Source: an uncultured Muribaculum sp. (GTDB lineage: Bacteria > Bacteroidota > Bacteroidia > Bacteroidales > Muribaculaceae). From it: a stretch of DNA of 64,000 nt. How positions within the stretch are numbered: the stretch's first letter is position 1; every line of letters begins with the position of its first letter. Positions 28,396-37,775 of the stretch are shown piece after piece. The notes beneath the pieces are model-generated. The model searched no databases. It was not told the origin of the DNA and was given only the letters and a program-made list of their open reading frames with translations. The stretch spans positions 3,841 through 67,840 of the forward strand of contig CAJUMZ010000018.1 of assembly GCA_910587665.1 (NCBI GenBank), given 5' to 3'. The position numbers were made by a program, and so were the translations under genes.

Positions 28396-28812
28396 ATGGC
28401 ACAAGACGAGAATCTGAAATATACGCCGGAGAATATAACATCACTCGGCAAGGATGATATTTTTGTGTTCGGCAGTAACCTTGCGGGTATACATGCCGGA
28501 GGTGCAGCGAGGGTTGCCTATGAGCGGTTTGGCGCTATAATGGGGCAGGGTGTTGGCATCCAGGGGCAGTCTTATGCCATTCCGACTATGCAGGGTGGAG
28601 TTGACACGATAAAACCATATGTCGATGAGTTTATCGCACTTGCCCGCGAGTGGGATCAGAATACTTTTTATGTTACGCGTATAGGGTGTGGCATCGCAGG
28701 TTTTACCGATGAGGAAATCGCACCGCTGTTTGCCGAAGCTCTGGAACTATATAATGTCAGGCTGCCTGAAAGCTTTGTCAAGATAATAAGGAGTAATAAA
28801 AATCTTAAATAA
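28396..28812 (+). CDS. Conserved protein with FVFGSNLAGIHAGGAA motif, function unknown
   Basis: This 138-residue soluble protein carries a strongly patterned N-terminal half: DDIFVFGSNLAGIHAGGAARVA at about residues 19-40 (given here as family motif FVFGSN..G.H..GAA) then GVGIQGQSYAIPTM. The glycine-rich loop and the later TRIGCGIAGF recall nucleotide or ADP-ribose binding loops of macro-domain-like folds, and similar proteins occur in bacteria and phages. That resemblance is from memory of the motif and no function is claimed. It is monocistronic with its own promoter and a short AT-rich tail. Confidence 0.75.
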   Translation: MAQDENLKYTPENITSLGKDDIFVFGSNLAGIHAGGAARVAYERFGAIMGQGVGIQGQSYAIPTMQGGVDTIKPYVDEFIALAREWDQNTFYVTRIGCGIAGFTDEEIAPLFAEALELYNVRLPESFVKIIRSNKNLK

Positions 28813-28841
28813 CCGACTAACTGAATGCACACTTCATATGA

Positions 28842-29582
28842 TTAAAATGTACATGCTAAATTAACAGAAAAGGAGCGCTCCGCGTGGTCGTATACCGGTG
28901 AGACTACAAGTATATCAGACGATGATTTGTTCCACTTAAACCATCGTTGATATAATGGGAGCATCCAGTAACCTATCCTTGCCGATAATATTCCTACTCC
29001 CGCACCGGCAATGACATCATTTAGCCAATGGCGACCGTTATAAAGGCGTAAAAATGCAACGCCTACAGCAACCGTATAAGCTCCGATGCCAATTCCGAGA
29101 CCATACTCCTCCCTTATTAATTCGGCTCCGGTAAATGCTGTTGCCGTGTGTCCGGAAGGAAACGAATTTCTTGCACTTGAATCCGGTCTTTTTTCCTTGA
29201 ATGTGAATTTACCTATATTGGTCAATGCTGTCATGGATATATAGGCAGTCGCTTCGACCATTATTCGCTCTTTGAAGCTATGTTTTGCTTTGATGCCCAT
29301 CGAACCAAATGTCAGGTAGGTTAGTGCCGGAAGATATTGGATATAATCATCGACACGGAAGAAATGGTTACCTTGCAAATTGTCCATCCCGTTTTTTATA
29401 TTGATGTCTAATTTTCTGAATGCACCGTTGTAAACACCGAACGTGCCAACAGCTATCAAGGTACCCGGCAGGATCAGTTGCCTGACATTGAAATGGGAAC
29501 ATTTGGTCTGATGCCGATTTATGCTGTCAATATACATTGTATTGATAGACAATGTCAAAAACCGTATGTGATGATTTTTCAT
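28842..29582 (-). CDS. PAP2-family membrane phosphatase
   Basis: The three PAP2 (type 2 phosphatidic acid phosphatase) motifs are present in order: KEKRPDSS (K-x6-RP-like), PSGHTATAF, and RLYNGRHWLNDVIAGA (R-x5-H-x3-D). These make a vanadium-peroxidase-type active site that removes phosphate from lipid phosphates such as undecaprenyl pyrophosphate or phosphatidate. I chose the ATG at 29582 (246 residues, hydrophobic start) over an in-frame ATG at 29600. There are several membrane segments. A long palindromic leader with a promoter at 29926-29933 precedes it, so expression may be controlled at RNA level. Confidence 0.85.
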   Translation of the reverse strand: MKNHHIRFLTLSINTMYIDSINRHQTKCSHFNVRQLILPGTLIAVGTFGVYNGAFRKLDINIKNGMDNLQGNHFFRVDDYIQYLPALTYLTFGSMGIKAKHSFKERIMVEATAYISMTALTNIGKFTFKEKRPDSSARNSFPSGHTATAFTGAELIREEYGLGIGIGAYTVAVGVAFLRLYNGRHWLNDVIAGAGVGILSARIGYWMLPLYQRWFKWNKSSSDILVVSPVYDHAERSFSVNLACTF

Positions 29583-29617
29583 AATTGATAGTCTGGGCAT
29601 AGCCGCAGAGATGTGAA

Positions 29618-29911
29618 GTAAGAAGACTCAATGTAATGAGACCTCTTACCAATTGATTTATGGTCATTGGCAAATCGTTTATGCGAATGCCAATGCTCAT
29701 AAATCAAATTCGACGAATGCAAAAGCATGGGCAATGACTGCCCAGAATGCACCCGTCGGATTGGTGTTATGAACGGCAAGTCACGCCCATGCAATGCACG
29801 GACGTTCGCGACTTGTTCCTCATTCATAACACAATGAAATTTCCGACGTTTCATTCTGATTGGAACAAATAGCAAACGCTATTAATTTATGTTTTGGAAG
29901 CCTCTGCTTCC
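29618..29911 (-). other. Structured palindromic region upstream of the PAP2 gene
   Basis: Five hairpins follow one another: 29618-29649 (13-base arms, 10 pairs, loop atgtaa), 29651-29710 (AATTGATTTATG..CATTGGCA with its complement, 18 of 20 paired), 29711-29758 (CGACG, TGCA and TGGGCA pairing stepwise), 29764-29832 (GTGTTATGAA and CAAGTC with perfect complements) and 29833-29855 (AATGAAA/TTTCATT). A small GGAAGC-ctct-GCTTCC hairpin with a T-rich flank sits at 29896-29911. On the minus strand the segment also has an open frame of about 90 codons (29579-29854, MKRRKFHCVMNEEQ start). It may be a structured RNA leader, a repeat element, or a small gene; I cannot decide. Confidence 0.6.
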
Positions 29912-29925
29912 TTTATTTTCAATTG

Positions 29926-29933
29926 CAAAGTTA
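29926..29933 (-). promoter_or_regulatory. -7 promoter box reading into the palindromic PAP2 leader
   Basis: The minus strand reads TAACTTTG, an exact TAnnTTTG. A transcript from it would include the whole hairpin region as a 5' leader of about 340 nt before the PAP2 ATG. Confidence 0.5.
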
Positions 29934-29997
29934 CAACATTTTGCTTCTAAAGTCAATAGGATTATGATAATAGTTGCCTAAAGTATATTGCCATTGT

Positions 29998-30750
29998 CTA
30001 TTGGGCAATGAAGGTGAATGACCCGGGGTCGTGTAGGCGGAAGCCGTCATACTCGAATCCACCAAGTGCCGACGGGTCATCAATGCTGTTTTGAAGTATA
30101 TAACGTGCCATTTCACCCCGACACATTTTCGCATAGATAGTGACAGTGCGCTCTTTCCCGTCTTTAAGCATTTTAAAAGTAGGTATCACAACCTTTACTT
30201 CTCTTACAATGCGTTTCCAGTCAAACAGACTTTTCATCTCCGCACTTGCAAGATTTACAAGTGTTCCGCCCGATTCCTTCACCGCATTTATAAGAATGTC
30301 TGTAAGTTGCGGTCGCCAGTAATCAAACATGGTCTTACCGTCGGTGCATGGCAGTTCGACATTGCCTTCAAGCCTGTAAGGGTTGATCAGGTCAAGTGGT
30401 CGCAACATACCGTAGAGGAAGGAACAGATGGTGAGGTGAGAGTTGGCATAGGTAAGTTGAGTGTCGGAGAAACTTTCAAGCTTCATTTTCTTGAACACCA
30501 TGCCGTCATACATAAATCCTGCGGGGTGACGTGTCGCCTCGATATCGAAGTTGACATATCGGAGATGGTTTTCAACGGCAATACTGCGGTTTGTTCTGAG
30601 GATATGTTGCAGTTCGTCGACCGAATATCCGGCAAGTTGTCGGGCGATGATTCTGGCATTTTCGCGAAATCGAGGCTCTGTTGTAAACGGCAGTTCCCTT
30701 GCCGGGAAATTGTCGGTCATTAATTTTGCGCAGGCGAGTAATATGTGCAT
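29998..30750 (-). CDS. yaaA: YaaA family peroxide-stress protein
   Basis: This 250-residue protein belongs to the YaaA (DUF328/UPF0246) family; in E. coli YaaA lowers free iron and so limits oxidative DNA damage after peroxide. The sequence has the family start MHILLACAKLM, the middle YGMLRPLDLINPYRLE, and NLASAEMKSLFDW with the C-terminal MARYILQN and GFEYDGFRL. It is the last gene of a tight minus-strand operon, 10 bp after hemW. Confidence 0.92.
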   Translation of the reverse strand: MHILLACAKLMTDNFPARELPFTTEPRFRENARIIARQLAGYSVDELQHILRTNRSIAVENHLRYVNFDIEATRHPAGFMYDGMVFKKMKLESFSDTQLTYANSHLTICSFLYGMLRPLDLINPYRLEGNVELPCTDGKTMFDYWRPQLTDILINAVKESGGTLVNLASAEMKSLFDWKRIVREVKVVIPTFKMLKDGKERTVTIYAKMCRGEMARYILQNSIDDPSALGGFEYDGFRLHDPGSFTFIAQ

Positions 30751-30760
30751 GGCGGGATTG

Positions 30761-31870
30761 TCAATGGATTAATTCAACTAAAATTGAGTCGGATATAAGA
30801 AATGACTCTTCCGTTATAAACAGAGAGTCGGGAGTTTCCATCATCTTTCCTGAACGTAAAAACGCGGAGGCGTCACGTCGCAGGTCGGTAAGGGCTTTGT
30901 CGCCGAAACACCCGGCAAAATGCCTTTTGTCGATTCCTTCAGCTGTGCGCAGTGACGTGATGATATAGTCATTGTAAAGTTCGTCGGGATTTTCATCCTC
31001 GATATCATAAAATGTTTTACCCGACATTATGTCGCTGATATATGCCTTTATTCCACGACGATTTGCTCGTCGGGTCTTTCCGTCAAAACTATGTGCGGCA
31101 GTGCCAAGCCCGAGGTAGGGTATAAAGTGCCAGTATGAGCTGTTATGTATTGCCCGTCGGCCGGGAAGTGCGAAATTGGAGATTTCATAATGCTCGTATC
31201 CGGCCTTGCGGAGGGAGTCGGTAAGCCGCCTGTACATTTCGCTGACAGTATCTTCATCGGTCTCCTTGATTTTCCCGGTTGAAAGCATGGCATGCAAGCG
31301 TGTCCCGGGTTCATAGGAAAGAGAGTATGCCGAGATATGCTCGACCCCTGTGGCAACGAGGCGGTCAAGGGACAGCTGCCATGAGTCTATTGTCTGTCCC
31401 GGAAGTCCGTAGATGAGGTCGGCACTGATATTTCCGATGCCGCCTTCACGCAATGTTTCTAAAGCATTTTCCGCCTCATCGCCGGTGTGTCGCCGGTTGA
31501 TACGATTTAATTCATCATCGGAAAATGATTGTATTCCGATACTGACGCGGTTTACCCCGCATTCTTTTATACATTGGACCCATTCCGGAGTGACATCCTC
31601 AGGATTAGCCTCGACGGTAAATTCGGCAGGGTTTATAATGCCTATGCCTCTGATAAGGCGCTTTATGTCATCAAGTGGCAGTATCGACGGAGTGCCGCCG
31701 CCAATGTATATCGTGGTAAAAGGCTCTTGAATCTCTCCTTGTCTCATTTTCCACTCAGTGAGAAGCGCGTCGATATATTTACCTATGTCAGCGGTGTGCG
31801 GCATCGAGTAGAAGTCACAATAGCTGCACTTTGAGTGGCAGAATGGAATATGTATATAGAGTCCCGCCAT
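30761..31870 (-). CDS. hemW: Radical SAM heme chaperone HemW (coproporphyrinogen oxidase-like)
   Basis: HemW is a radical-SAM-type heme chaperone that delivers heme to respiratory enzymes; it is often misnamed HemN. The Fe-S motif is C11-x3-C15-x2-C18 (PFCHSKCSYCDFYS), followed by YIGGGTPSIL and VEANPEDVT. The 369-residue length and the absence of the HemN-specific N-terminal extension point to HemW. A heme-transfer role is inferred from the family. The start is 5 bp after the nuclease gene's stop, implying co-translation. Confidence 0.93.
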   Translation of the reverse strand: MAGLYIHIPFCHSKCSYCDFYSMPHTADIGKYIDALLTEWKMRQGEIQEPFTTIYIGGGTPSILPLDDIKRLIRGIGIINPAEFTVEANPEDVTPEWVQCIKECGVNRVSIGIQSFSDDELNRINRRHTGDEAENALETLREGGIGNISADLIYGLPGQTIDSWQLSLDRLVATGVEHISAYSLSYEPGTRLHAMLSTGKIKETDEDTVSEMYRRLTDSLRKAGYEHYEISNFALPGRRAIHNSSYWHFIPYLGLGTAAHSFDGKTRRANRRGIKAYISDIMSGKTFYDIEDENPDELYNDYIITSLRTAEGIDKRHFAGCFGDKALTDLRRDASAFLRSGKMMETPDSLFITEESFLISDSILVELIH

Positions 31871-31875
31871 GGCGA

Positions 31876-34821
31876 TTATTTGGCTTGTCCACAGATTTCC
31901 TTATAGTTGCAGAAGTGGCAATGCTCTTTGCTTGGATCAGGCTCAAACGGTATTTCGGGGTCAAACAGTTCGGAAAGATTCTCTCTCAGCATCTCCATTA
32001 CTTCTGCATTGAGCTCTCGGTAATCGGTCAGCGGGTCAGAGCCTTGCCTTACGGGAAGGATGCCGTCGGTGCTGAATTTTTTGAACAGGTACAATACCGG
32101 CTGTATCGGCACATCTTTTTTCATCTCGCAGGCAAGGCCGTTGCAATACAGGAATAGTTGCAATATGGCTTTCTTGTCGGAAAACATATCATCGACATCT
32201 TTGAATACAGAATCATCGCCCCCCGTCTTGTAATCAATGATTCTCAATGTCTTTCCGTCGGCAAGACGGTCGATACGGTCGATAGAACCTCCGATGTTGA
32301 ATGCTCTTTCCGAGTCAATGGGTATACGTGCATGAAATTTGTGCTCGCCCTCAATGAAATAGAAAGGTGTGAGCGACTTTTCAAGTTCAAACATCTTTAT
32401 GATGAATTCACGGATGACCTCTCCTACGACTTTTGCCTCTCCATGAAGTGGAGTAAGGTTAAGATAGGGCTCGTCATCGCTTCTTTGCGACGGGAGATGG
32501 TGATAATGCTGGTTGGTTGCCGACGTGATAAGCTTTTCAAGCTCGGTGACTTCTCTTTTCAGCCTGTCAAGCAACGGTGCTGTCACTTCAAGTTCGGGCA
32601 TGTCGCCTTTAAGTCGTTTGTAAGAATATTCCGATACCTGATGTACTATAGTACCGAACGTGCTTTCATCCATATAATCGGTAACCTCGTCTTCCGGCCG
32701 GATATGCTCGATATAGTGAAAGTAAAATTCAAGAGGGCAGTTAAGATACATCTTAATCGCCGATGCCGACAGTGACAGACGGTTGTCGCCGGTCGACAGG
32801 TAGCGATTTAGTCTTGACATTATGACGTCATTCTTGACCACGCTGAGCCTGTCGCTCACGTTCAGGGGCGGCATGTCGTAATAGGCATTTTTACGGGATA
32901 TGCTTTTGCTGTCGCATAGATATAGAAGTTGATACAGATAGCGGGACATCTCTCCGCCCTTCAATCCTGATGTGCGTGAGTCATACAATAATTTCACCCG
33001 CTTTGCCCTTGAAATAAGCCGATAGAAATAGTAGGCGTAGATACATTCCTGAAATTCCAGGGTGGAGAGCCCATAGCTTCGGCGAAGTACATCGGGGATA
33101 AAAGAGCGCGTATAATGTTTGCGGGGAAATATGCGCTCATTCATAGACAGTAGTATCACATTGTCGAAATCGAGTGCACGGGTCTCAAGCACGCCCATTA
33201 TCTGGAGCCCTTTCAGCGGTTCGCCTATGAAATTGACGCTCTCGGCATTGATAGTGCGTTCGATAAGATGGAAGAAAGTGTTTTCTTTCATCTTGATGCC
33301 ATATTTATTGATGGCATTATGGAGCTGATCGAGCGATATGCGGTAGCGGGTGAGAAATCCGAGTTCCAGCGCCGACGATCCATCTTCGTTGAGCTTTTCA
33401 AGTCTTTCGGAGATAAAATCTACGAGATGACATAAATATTCAAATACCTGGTCGCCGGAATGCTGCTGCTCGACAGGGAAAAACAGTGTAGACAATTCCT
33501 CGAAATTACTGTTGATCCAGTCAACAGGTATCGTGAACATCTTGTTTTTGTCAATACAATCTATGATTGCTGTGCAGGAAGCCTGGGCGATCGTCTTTAA
33601 CAGCGGATGAGAAAGCACATCCTTGACATCCTCGTAGAAAAAACACCATATGTCGCGCACTTTTTTCGCTCTCATGTGCATCATCGTTATATTTCGGAGC
33701 AAAGTGGCTATTGAGGTCATCCGCAACGGGTATCCCATTGTTATGTTGACCGAGCCTATTGACTCCGGCACGGAGTGGAGCAGGTCGATGAACAGATTTT
33801 CTGACGGGAGTACGATAGCCGTGTCGATGGCATTGGTCTTGTCGGTAATATCACCGGATTCGATCATTTCTTCAAGAATCTTGCCTGTAAGTTTTACCTG
33901 CCCGACATTTGACGGCACACTTATTATCTCAATCTCAGGTACAGGCAGATCGTCAAGCGAAATGTCATACAGAGATTTAAATTCCTTTACATATTTTTTT
34001 AAGAAAAATGTAGCCGAGCGATTAGCCTTGAAGGCTTCGGGCATGTCAAAGTCCCAATAGAAATCCCCGATACCAAGGTCGCGCAGCCGCTCGAAGATTT
34101 TTATTTCCGTCATGGAAAGGACATTGAAGCCTACGATTATGACACGCCTGTAAGGGAAATCCTCAGCCTGCATAAGCTTGAAGCGGTCGGCAACCTCCTT
34201 GTATTGCATGCCCGAATAGCACAATCCGCGGTCGGCAAGACTTTTGCGATAGCCGGAATAAAGCGGGTACAGTATCTCCCAAAGCCTGACGAATGACTCA
34301 CGGTTGGTACGGGGCTCGCCTTTTTCATTCAGGTGGGTCCAGAATGATTCCGGATCTCCGGTAGGCAGCTCTATTCCCCAATATTGCTTTACGATGAGTT
34401 TTTGCTCGTCGGTAAGGAAGTCGGTGTTTATGGTGTTATAGTCGGTAATATTTTTGAACAGCATCGGAGCGTCGGCGAGATAGCGGTCTACGTCGTTGAA
34501 GTCGGAGATAAGCATGTCGCCCCAGAATACAAAGCGATCAAAATCCTCAATTTCGCGTGAGAGCTTGGCATATTCGTTATACATCGTGAACAGCAGGTCG
34601 TAACGGCTTGCCTCGACATAATCGGAGAAGTCGGCAACAAAGTCGCTGATTGTGGTGATCTTCGGCTCAAATACCGGGGTAGTGTCATCGTTCAGTTCAT
34701 TCAGGAAATGACTGAAAAAAGTGCCGCTTCGCTTGTTGGGGAATATGAAGCAATAATCGGCAAGATTATCCTTTTCGTTGTCGAAATATGCTTTAGCTAT
34801 GCGTTTCAGGAATGAGGTCAT
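31876..34821 (-). CDS. AddB-like PD-(D/E)XK exonuclease
   Basis: This 981-residue protein resembles the Bacteroidota AddB-type nuclease/inactivated-helicase protein. The N-terminus has a degenerate P-loop-like FPNKRSGTFF, the middle carries helicase-like segments (VILLSMNERIFPRKHY), and the C-terminus has the nuclease motif GGSIDRIDR with LRIIDYKTGGD. Cysteines C..C..C in CHFCNYKEICG, with an upstream Cys, suit the AddB Fe-S clasp. It is expected to process double-strand ends for recombination with an AddA-type partner, which is not in this window. It lies between holB and hemW in one operon. Confidence 0.85.
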   Translation of the reverse strand: MTSFLKRIAKAYFDNEKDNLADYCFIFPNKRSGTFFSHFLNELNDDTTPVFEPKITTISDFVADFSDYVEASRYDLLFTMYNEYAKLSREIEDFDRFVFWGDMLISDFNDVDRYLADAPMLFKNITDYNTINTDFLTDEQKLIVKQYWGIELPTGDPESFWTHLNEKGEPRTNRESFVRLWEILYPLYSGYRKSLADRGLCYSGMQYKEVADRFKLMQAEDFPYRRVIIVGFNVLSMTEIKIFERLRDLGIGDFYWDFDMPEAFKANRSATFFLKKYVKEFKSLYDISLDDLPVPEIEIISVPSNVGQVKLTGKILEEMIESGDITDKTNAIDTAIVLPSENLFIDLLHSVPESIGSVNITMGYPLRMTSIATLLRNITMMHMRAKKVRDIWCFFYEDVKDVLSHPLLKTIAQASCTAIIDCIDKNKMFTIPVDWINSNFEELSTLFFPVEQQHSGDQVFEYLCHLVDFISERLEKLNEDGSSALELGFLTRYRISLDQLHNAINKYGIKMKENTFFHLIERTINAESVNFIGEPLKGLQIMGVLETRALDFDNVILLSMNERIFPRKHYTRSFIPDVLRRSYGLSTLEFQECIYAYYFYRLISRAKRVKLLYDSRTSGLKGGEMSRYLYQLLYLCDSKSISRKNAYYDMPPLNVSDRLSVVKNDVIMSRLNRYLSTGDNRLSLSASAIKMYLNCPLEFYFHYIEHIRPEDEVTDYMDESTFGTIVHQVSEYSYKRLKGDMPELEVTAPLLDRLKREVTELEKLITSATNQHYHHLPSQRSDDEPYLNLTPLHGEAKVVGEVIREFIIKMFELEKSLTPFYFIEGEHKFHARIPIDSERAFNIGGSIDRIDRLADGKTLRIIDYKTGGDDSVFKDVDDMFSDKKAILQLFLYCNGLACEMKKDVPIQPVLYLFKKFSTDGILPVRQGSDPLTDYRELNAEVMEMLRENLSELFDPEIPFEPDPSKEHCHFCNYKEICGQAK

Positions 34822-34862
34822 CTGTCTTTCTGATAAATGGGAATGGTGATGTCGAGGAAAGA

Positions 34863-35987
34863 TTATTGCTTAAGAAGCAGTATCATACGCACTGCTACGT
34901 CAAACATTACAATCTTTCCATTGGCATTTCCCGCTATGTCAATTGCTGCCTTGTCAAGCTCTGCGGCTATCTGCACGACATTGCGCTCATTGATGAATCG
35001 GGCGAAATTGCGGCTGAACGCGGCTTCGTCACGATTCAGGTAATTGAGTTCGCTTATCTGCAGGTTGTATATGAAATTTTCACGTATCAACCGCTGGCAG
35101 TATTCAAGAAACCGCAGTTCACTCTCCCTACCGAGCGACGATATTTCCGAGGCCCACTCTTTAAGCTCTTTTACATTGCGTTGATAGGCAAGTCGCATCA
35201 GCGACATGAATTTATCAAGATAATTTTTGTTTTCTTTGCTAAGGCTCAGACTGTTTACCGCAGTTATAATATTACCTTCGGCTATGTGGGCGAGAGCGGT
35301 GGCATCGGTAAGATCGACAGAAAAATTGTCGCTAAGGTATTTAGCCACAACATGATCGGGCAATCGCTTGAGCTGCAACCGCTGTGTACGGGAATAAATC
35401 GTAGGCAGTATCTCGGCGGGCTTATTGCTGACAAGGATAAAAATAGTGTCGGGATATGGCTCTTCAATCTGTTTGAGGAGCTTGTTTGCCCCGGTGACAT
35501 TCAGTCTTTCGGGCAACCACATCAATACAACCTTGTAGCGGGAACTGTGAGACGTGAAGCTAAGTTTTCGAATGAGGGCGTCGGCTTCATCGGCATATAT
35601 CTGAGGCTGGGTGGTCGGTGAGCCGAGAGCCTCAACCCATTTCTGAAAGTCCATGTATTGATTTTCCGACAGATAGTCGCGCCATTCGGCAATGAAATCG
35701 TCGCAGAAAGATGCGCGGTCGCTCTTTTTCTTAATTACCGGAAACGCAAAGTGAGTGTCGATATGGTTGAACGAGTTGTGTTGCAGGCAAGAAGGGCACT
35801 TCCCACAGCTGTCACCATCGGTCTTGTTTTCGCAATGGATGTATTGGGCGGCTGCACGGGCAAGCGCAAATTTACCTATTCCGGCAGGTCCCTCTATCAG
35901 CAGGGCGTGCGGTATGCGGTCGCTGTCGATCATTGCGCGGAGTCTTTCCTTTACGTCTTCATGGTATGGTATGTCGGCAAATTTCAT
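34863..35987 (-). CDS. holB: DNA polymerase III subunit delta'
   Basis: Delta' is a stator subunit of the clamp loader that places the sliding clamp on primed DNA. The 374 residues show an AAA+ fold with a Walker-A-like GPAGIGKF (33-40; the usual Ser/Thr after Lys is Phe, so nucleotide binding is probably lost, as in delta') and a zinc module with C52, C61, C64 and C67. ADEADAL and EEPYPDTIFILVSN fit the family core. It lies 41 bp before the nuclease gene and 19 bp after metF. Confidence 0.93.
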   Translation of the reverse strand: MKFADIPYHEDVKERLRAMIDSDRIPHALLIEGPAGIGKFALARAAAQYIHCENKTDGDSCGKCPSCLQHNSFNHIDTHFAFPVIKKKSDRASFCDDFIAEWRDYLSENQYMDFQKWVEALGSPTTQPQIYADEADALIRKLSFTSHSSRYKVVLMWLPERLNVTGANKLLKQIEEPYPDTIFILVSNKPAEILPTIYSRTQRLQLKRLPDHVVAKYLSDNFSVDLTDATALAHIAEGNIITAVNSLSLSKENKNYLDKFMSLMRLAYQRNVKELKEWASEISSLGRESELRFLEYCQRLIRENFIYNLQISELNYLNRDEAAFSRNFARFINERNVVQIAAELDKAAIDIAGNANGKIVMFDVAVRMILLLKQ

Positions 35988-36006
35988 GGTCGCTTCCGTT
36001 TTGAGA

Positions 36007-36963
36007 TCAATAAACTTCCCGCGCTACCTGTTCAACGCTCTTTGTCGCGTTAAGCGAGTAAAAATGTATGCTCGGGACATTGTTGGCAATAAGCTCGGCT
36101 GCCTGCATCTTGCACCATTCAACTCCCACTTGTTTTGCATCGGCATCCGACTTGCACTTCATCAGTTCTGTGGCAAGCTCCATCGGAAGGTCGACGTGAA
36201 ACACTTTCGGCAGTAGGTTAAGCTGGCTCATGGTGGTGATAGGCTTAAGCCCGGCGATTATCGGTACATTTATTCCCGCGCGCCTGCATCGGTCAACAAA
36301 GTCATAATACTTTTTATTGTCAAAAAACATCTGTGTCACGATGTATTCGGCTCCGTTGTCCACTTTTTGACGGGCATACTGGATGTCGATGTCAAGATTG
36401 GGGGCTTCCTCATGCTTCTCCGGATATCCCGCCACGCCATAGGAAAACGGCTCACCGGTCACGATGTCCATTTTGGTGCCGTCGATGAAGTATCCCCGGT
36501 TAAACTCGTTGACCTGCAATTGCAGTTCCGTGGCGTGGGAATAACCGTTGTCGTTCGGGATGAAGCGGCTTTCATGTTTCGCCTTGTCGCCCCGCAATAT
36601 CAGTAGGTTGGTTATGCCGAGAAAATTAAGGTCAATGAGGGCATATTCGGTTTCGATACGGGAAAATCCGCTGCATATGATGTGTGGTACAGCCGGTATA
36701 CCGTACTTCTGCTGTATGGCTGCGGCGACAGCCACCGTACCGGGGCGGCTGCGTTGACTCACTTTCTGATACAGTCCGTCGGGAGTGTTTTTGTATACCA
36801 TTTCGCTCCGATGGGTCGTAATATTTATGTAGAGCGGATTAAACTCTTTGAGTGTGTCTATGTTGCGGAAAAGTTGTGATATTCCTTTACCCTTAAGCGG
36901 CGGAAGCACCTCAAAAGAGAATCCGGTCTTGCCGTTGGCTGCGATTAAATCGGTTACTTTCAT
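36007..36963 (-). CDS. metF: 5,10-methylenetetrahydrofolate reductase
   Basis: MetF reduces methylene-THF to methyl-THF with FAD, feeding methionine synthesis. The 318-residue TIM barrel has the start GFSFEVLPPLKGKG, the conserved LRGDKAKH segment, VTGEPFSYGVAGYPEKHEEA, and TQMFFDNKKYYDFVDRCR. The size is normal for bacterial MetF. It is 19 bp after tsaB in the same operon; no folate or methionine gene is adjacent, so the grouping seems to be a housekeeping cluster. Confidence 0.96.
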   Translation of the reverse strand: MKVTDLIAANGKTGFSFEVLPPLKGKGISQLFRNIDTLKEFNPLYINITTHRSEMVYKNTPDGLYQKVSQRSRPGTVAVAAAIQQKYGIPAVPHIICSGFSRIETEYALIDLNFLGITNLLILRGDKAKHESRFIPNDNGYSHATELQLQVNEFNRGYFIDGTKMDIVTGEPFSYGVAGYPEKHEEAPNLDIDIQYARQKVDNGAEYIVTQMFFDNKKYYDFVDRCRRAGINVPIIAGLKPITTMSQLNLLPKVFHVDLPMELATELMKCKSDADAKQVGVEWCKMQAAELIANNVPSIHFYSLNATKSVEQVAREVY

Positions 36964-36982
36964 TGACAGAATAATATGTAGG

Positions 36983-37681
36983 TCAAACTCCTAATTTTGA
37001 CTTTGCCACAGTCGCCTGAAATTCTTTGAGATAGGCGGGGGTTGAGTATGCAAGATCGAGGAAATCATTGTTGAGATAAGCCTTGTCGGCAAGAGCCATC
37101 ATGTTGGCGGCTACAGGATGGATCTCCGTTATGAAATTGGCGTTTGGGTGAGATTCAAGCAACTTGCGCGCCTTGTCGCTGCCGTTGCCGAAGAATATTA
37201 CGGGTCCCTTGTTAAGATATTCCTTGTAGCTATCCTCGGTCAAGATAAGCGGTGCAGGTGACATAAGCGGTTGAAGCGCATAGTCGTAAACTGCGGTGAA
37301 AACTTCCATGCGGCGGGCGTCGATCATCGGTGCAAACATCACATCTTCGTCAAAAAAGTCACTGAACATTACCGCGACAGTCATTATCTGCAGCGTGTCA
37401 ACACCGATCAGCGGCACGTCAAGCGCGTAAGCGAGTCCTTTTGCCTCGGAAAGGCCTATGCGCAGCCCGGTATAGCTTCCGGGACCTATGCTGACGGCAA
37501 CGGCGTCTATTTTCAGGTTTTTATCTTTTGCCTCGTCAAGGCAATCCTTGATAAACCCACTAAGGAGAGTCGCGTGGTTGTGTCCCTGATAATCTTCTCT
37601 TTGTATGATAACGTGCCCGTCGTAAGTAAGTGCCGTCGAGCATACGTTGGTAGATGTCTCTATATTAAGTATTACCGCCAT
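36983..37681 (-). CDS. tsaB: tRNA threonylcarbamoyladenosine biosynthesis protein TsaB
   Basis: TsaB forms part of the TsaBDE complex that makes t6A37 in ANN-decoding tRNAs. The 232-residue ASKHA-fold protein has the opening ILNIETSTNVCSTAL and the hallmark SIGPGSYTGLRIGLSEAKGLAYAL, then the IDARRMEVF motif. It is the first gene of a six-gene minus-strand operon (tsaB-metF-holB-nuclease-hemW-yaaA), with a -7 box 20 bp before its ATG. Confidence 0.95.
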   Translation of the reverse strand: MAVILNIETSTNVCSTALTYDGHVIIQREDYQGHNHATLLSGFIKDCLDEAKDKNLKIDAVAVSIGPGSYTGLRIGLSEAKGLAYALDVPLIGVDTLQIMTVAVMFSDFFDEDVMFAPMIDARRMEVFTAVYDYALQPLMSPAPLILTEDSYKEYLNKGPVIFFGNGSDKARKLLESHPNANFITEIHPVAANMMALADKAYLNNDFLDLAYSTPAYLKEFQATVAKSKLGV

Positions 37682-37701
37682 TGCGTGAAATTTTTGTTAT
37701 A

Positions 37702-37758
37702 CAAAGATACGATTTTTTGAGTTAACCCGATGTATTATCGGGAGATTTTGTAATTTTG
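37702..37758. promoter_or_regulatory. Divergent promoters: tsaB operon (-) and yicC operon (+)
   Basis: The minus strand has TATCTTTG (plus 37702-37709), 20 bp before tsaB. The plus strand has TAATTTTG (37751-37758), 17 bp before the yicC ATG. Both match the TAnnTTTG consensus. Confidence 0.6.
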
Positions 37759-37775
37759 TAAGAAAATATCTGTCC

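Noticed and set aside
29764..29832. Integron attC-like recombination site
   Set aside because: The arms GTGTTATGAA/TTCATAACAC do not fit the GTTRRRY core and no integron integrase or cassette array is nearby.
29579..29875. 98-codon minus-strand frame (TTG start) as a certain gene
   Set aside because: It overlaps dense palindromes, needs a TTG start or a shorter form from the ATG at 29854, and overlaps the PAP2 start; kept only as a possibility within the structured-region entry.
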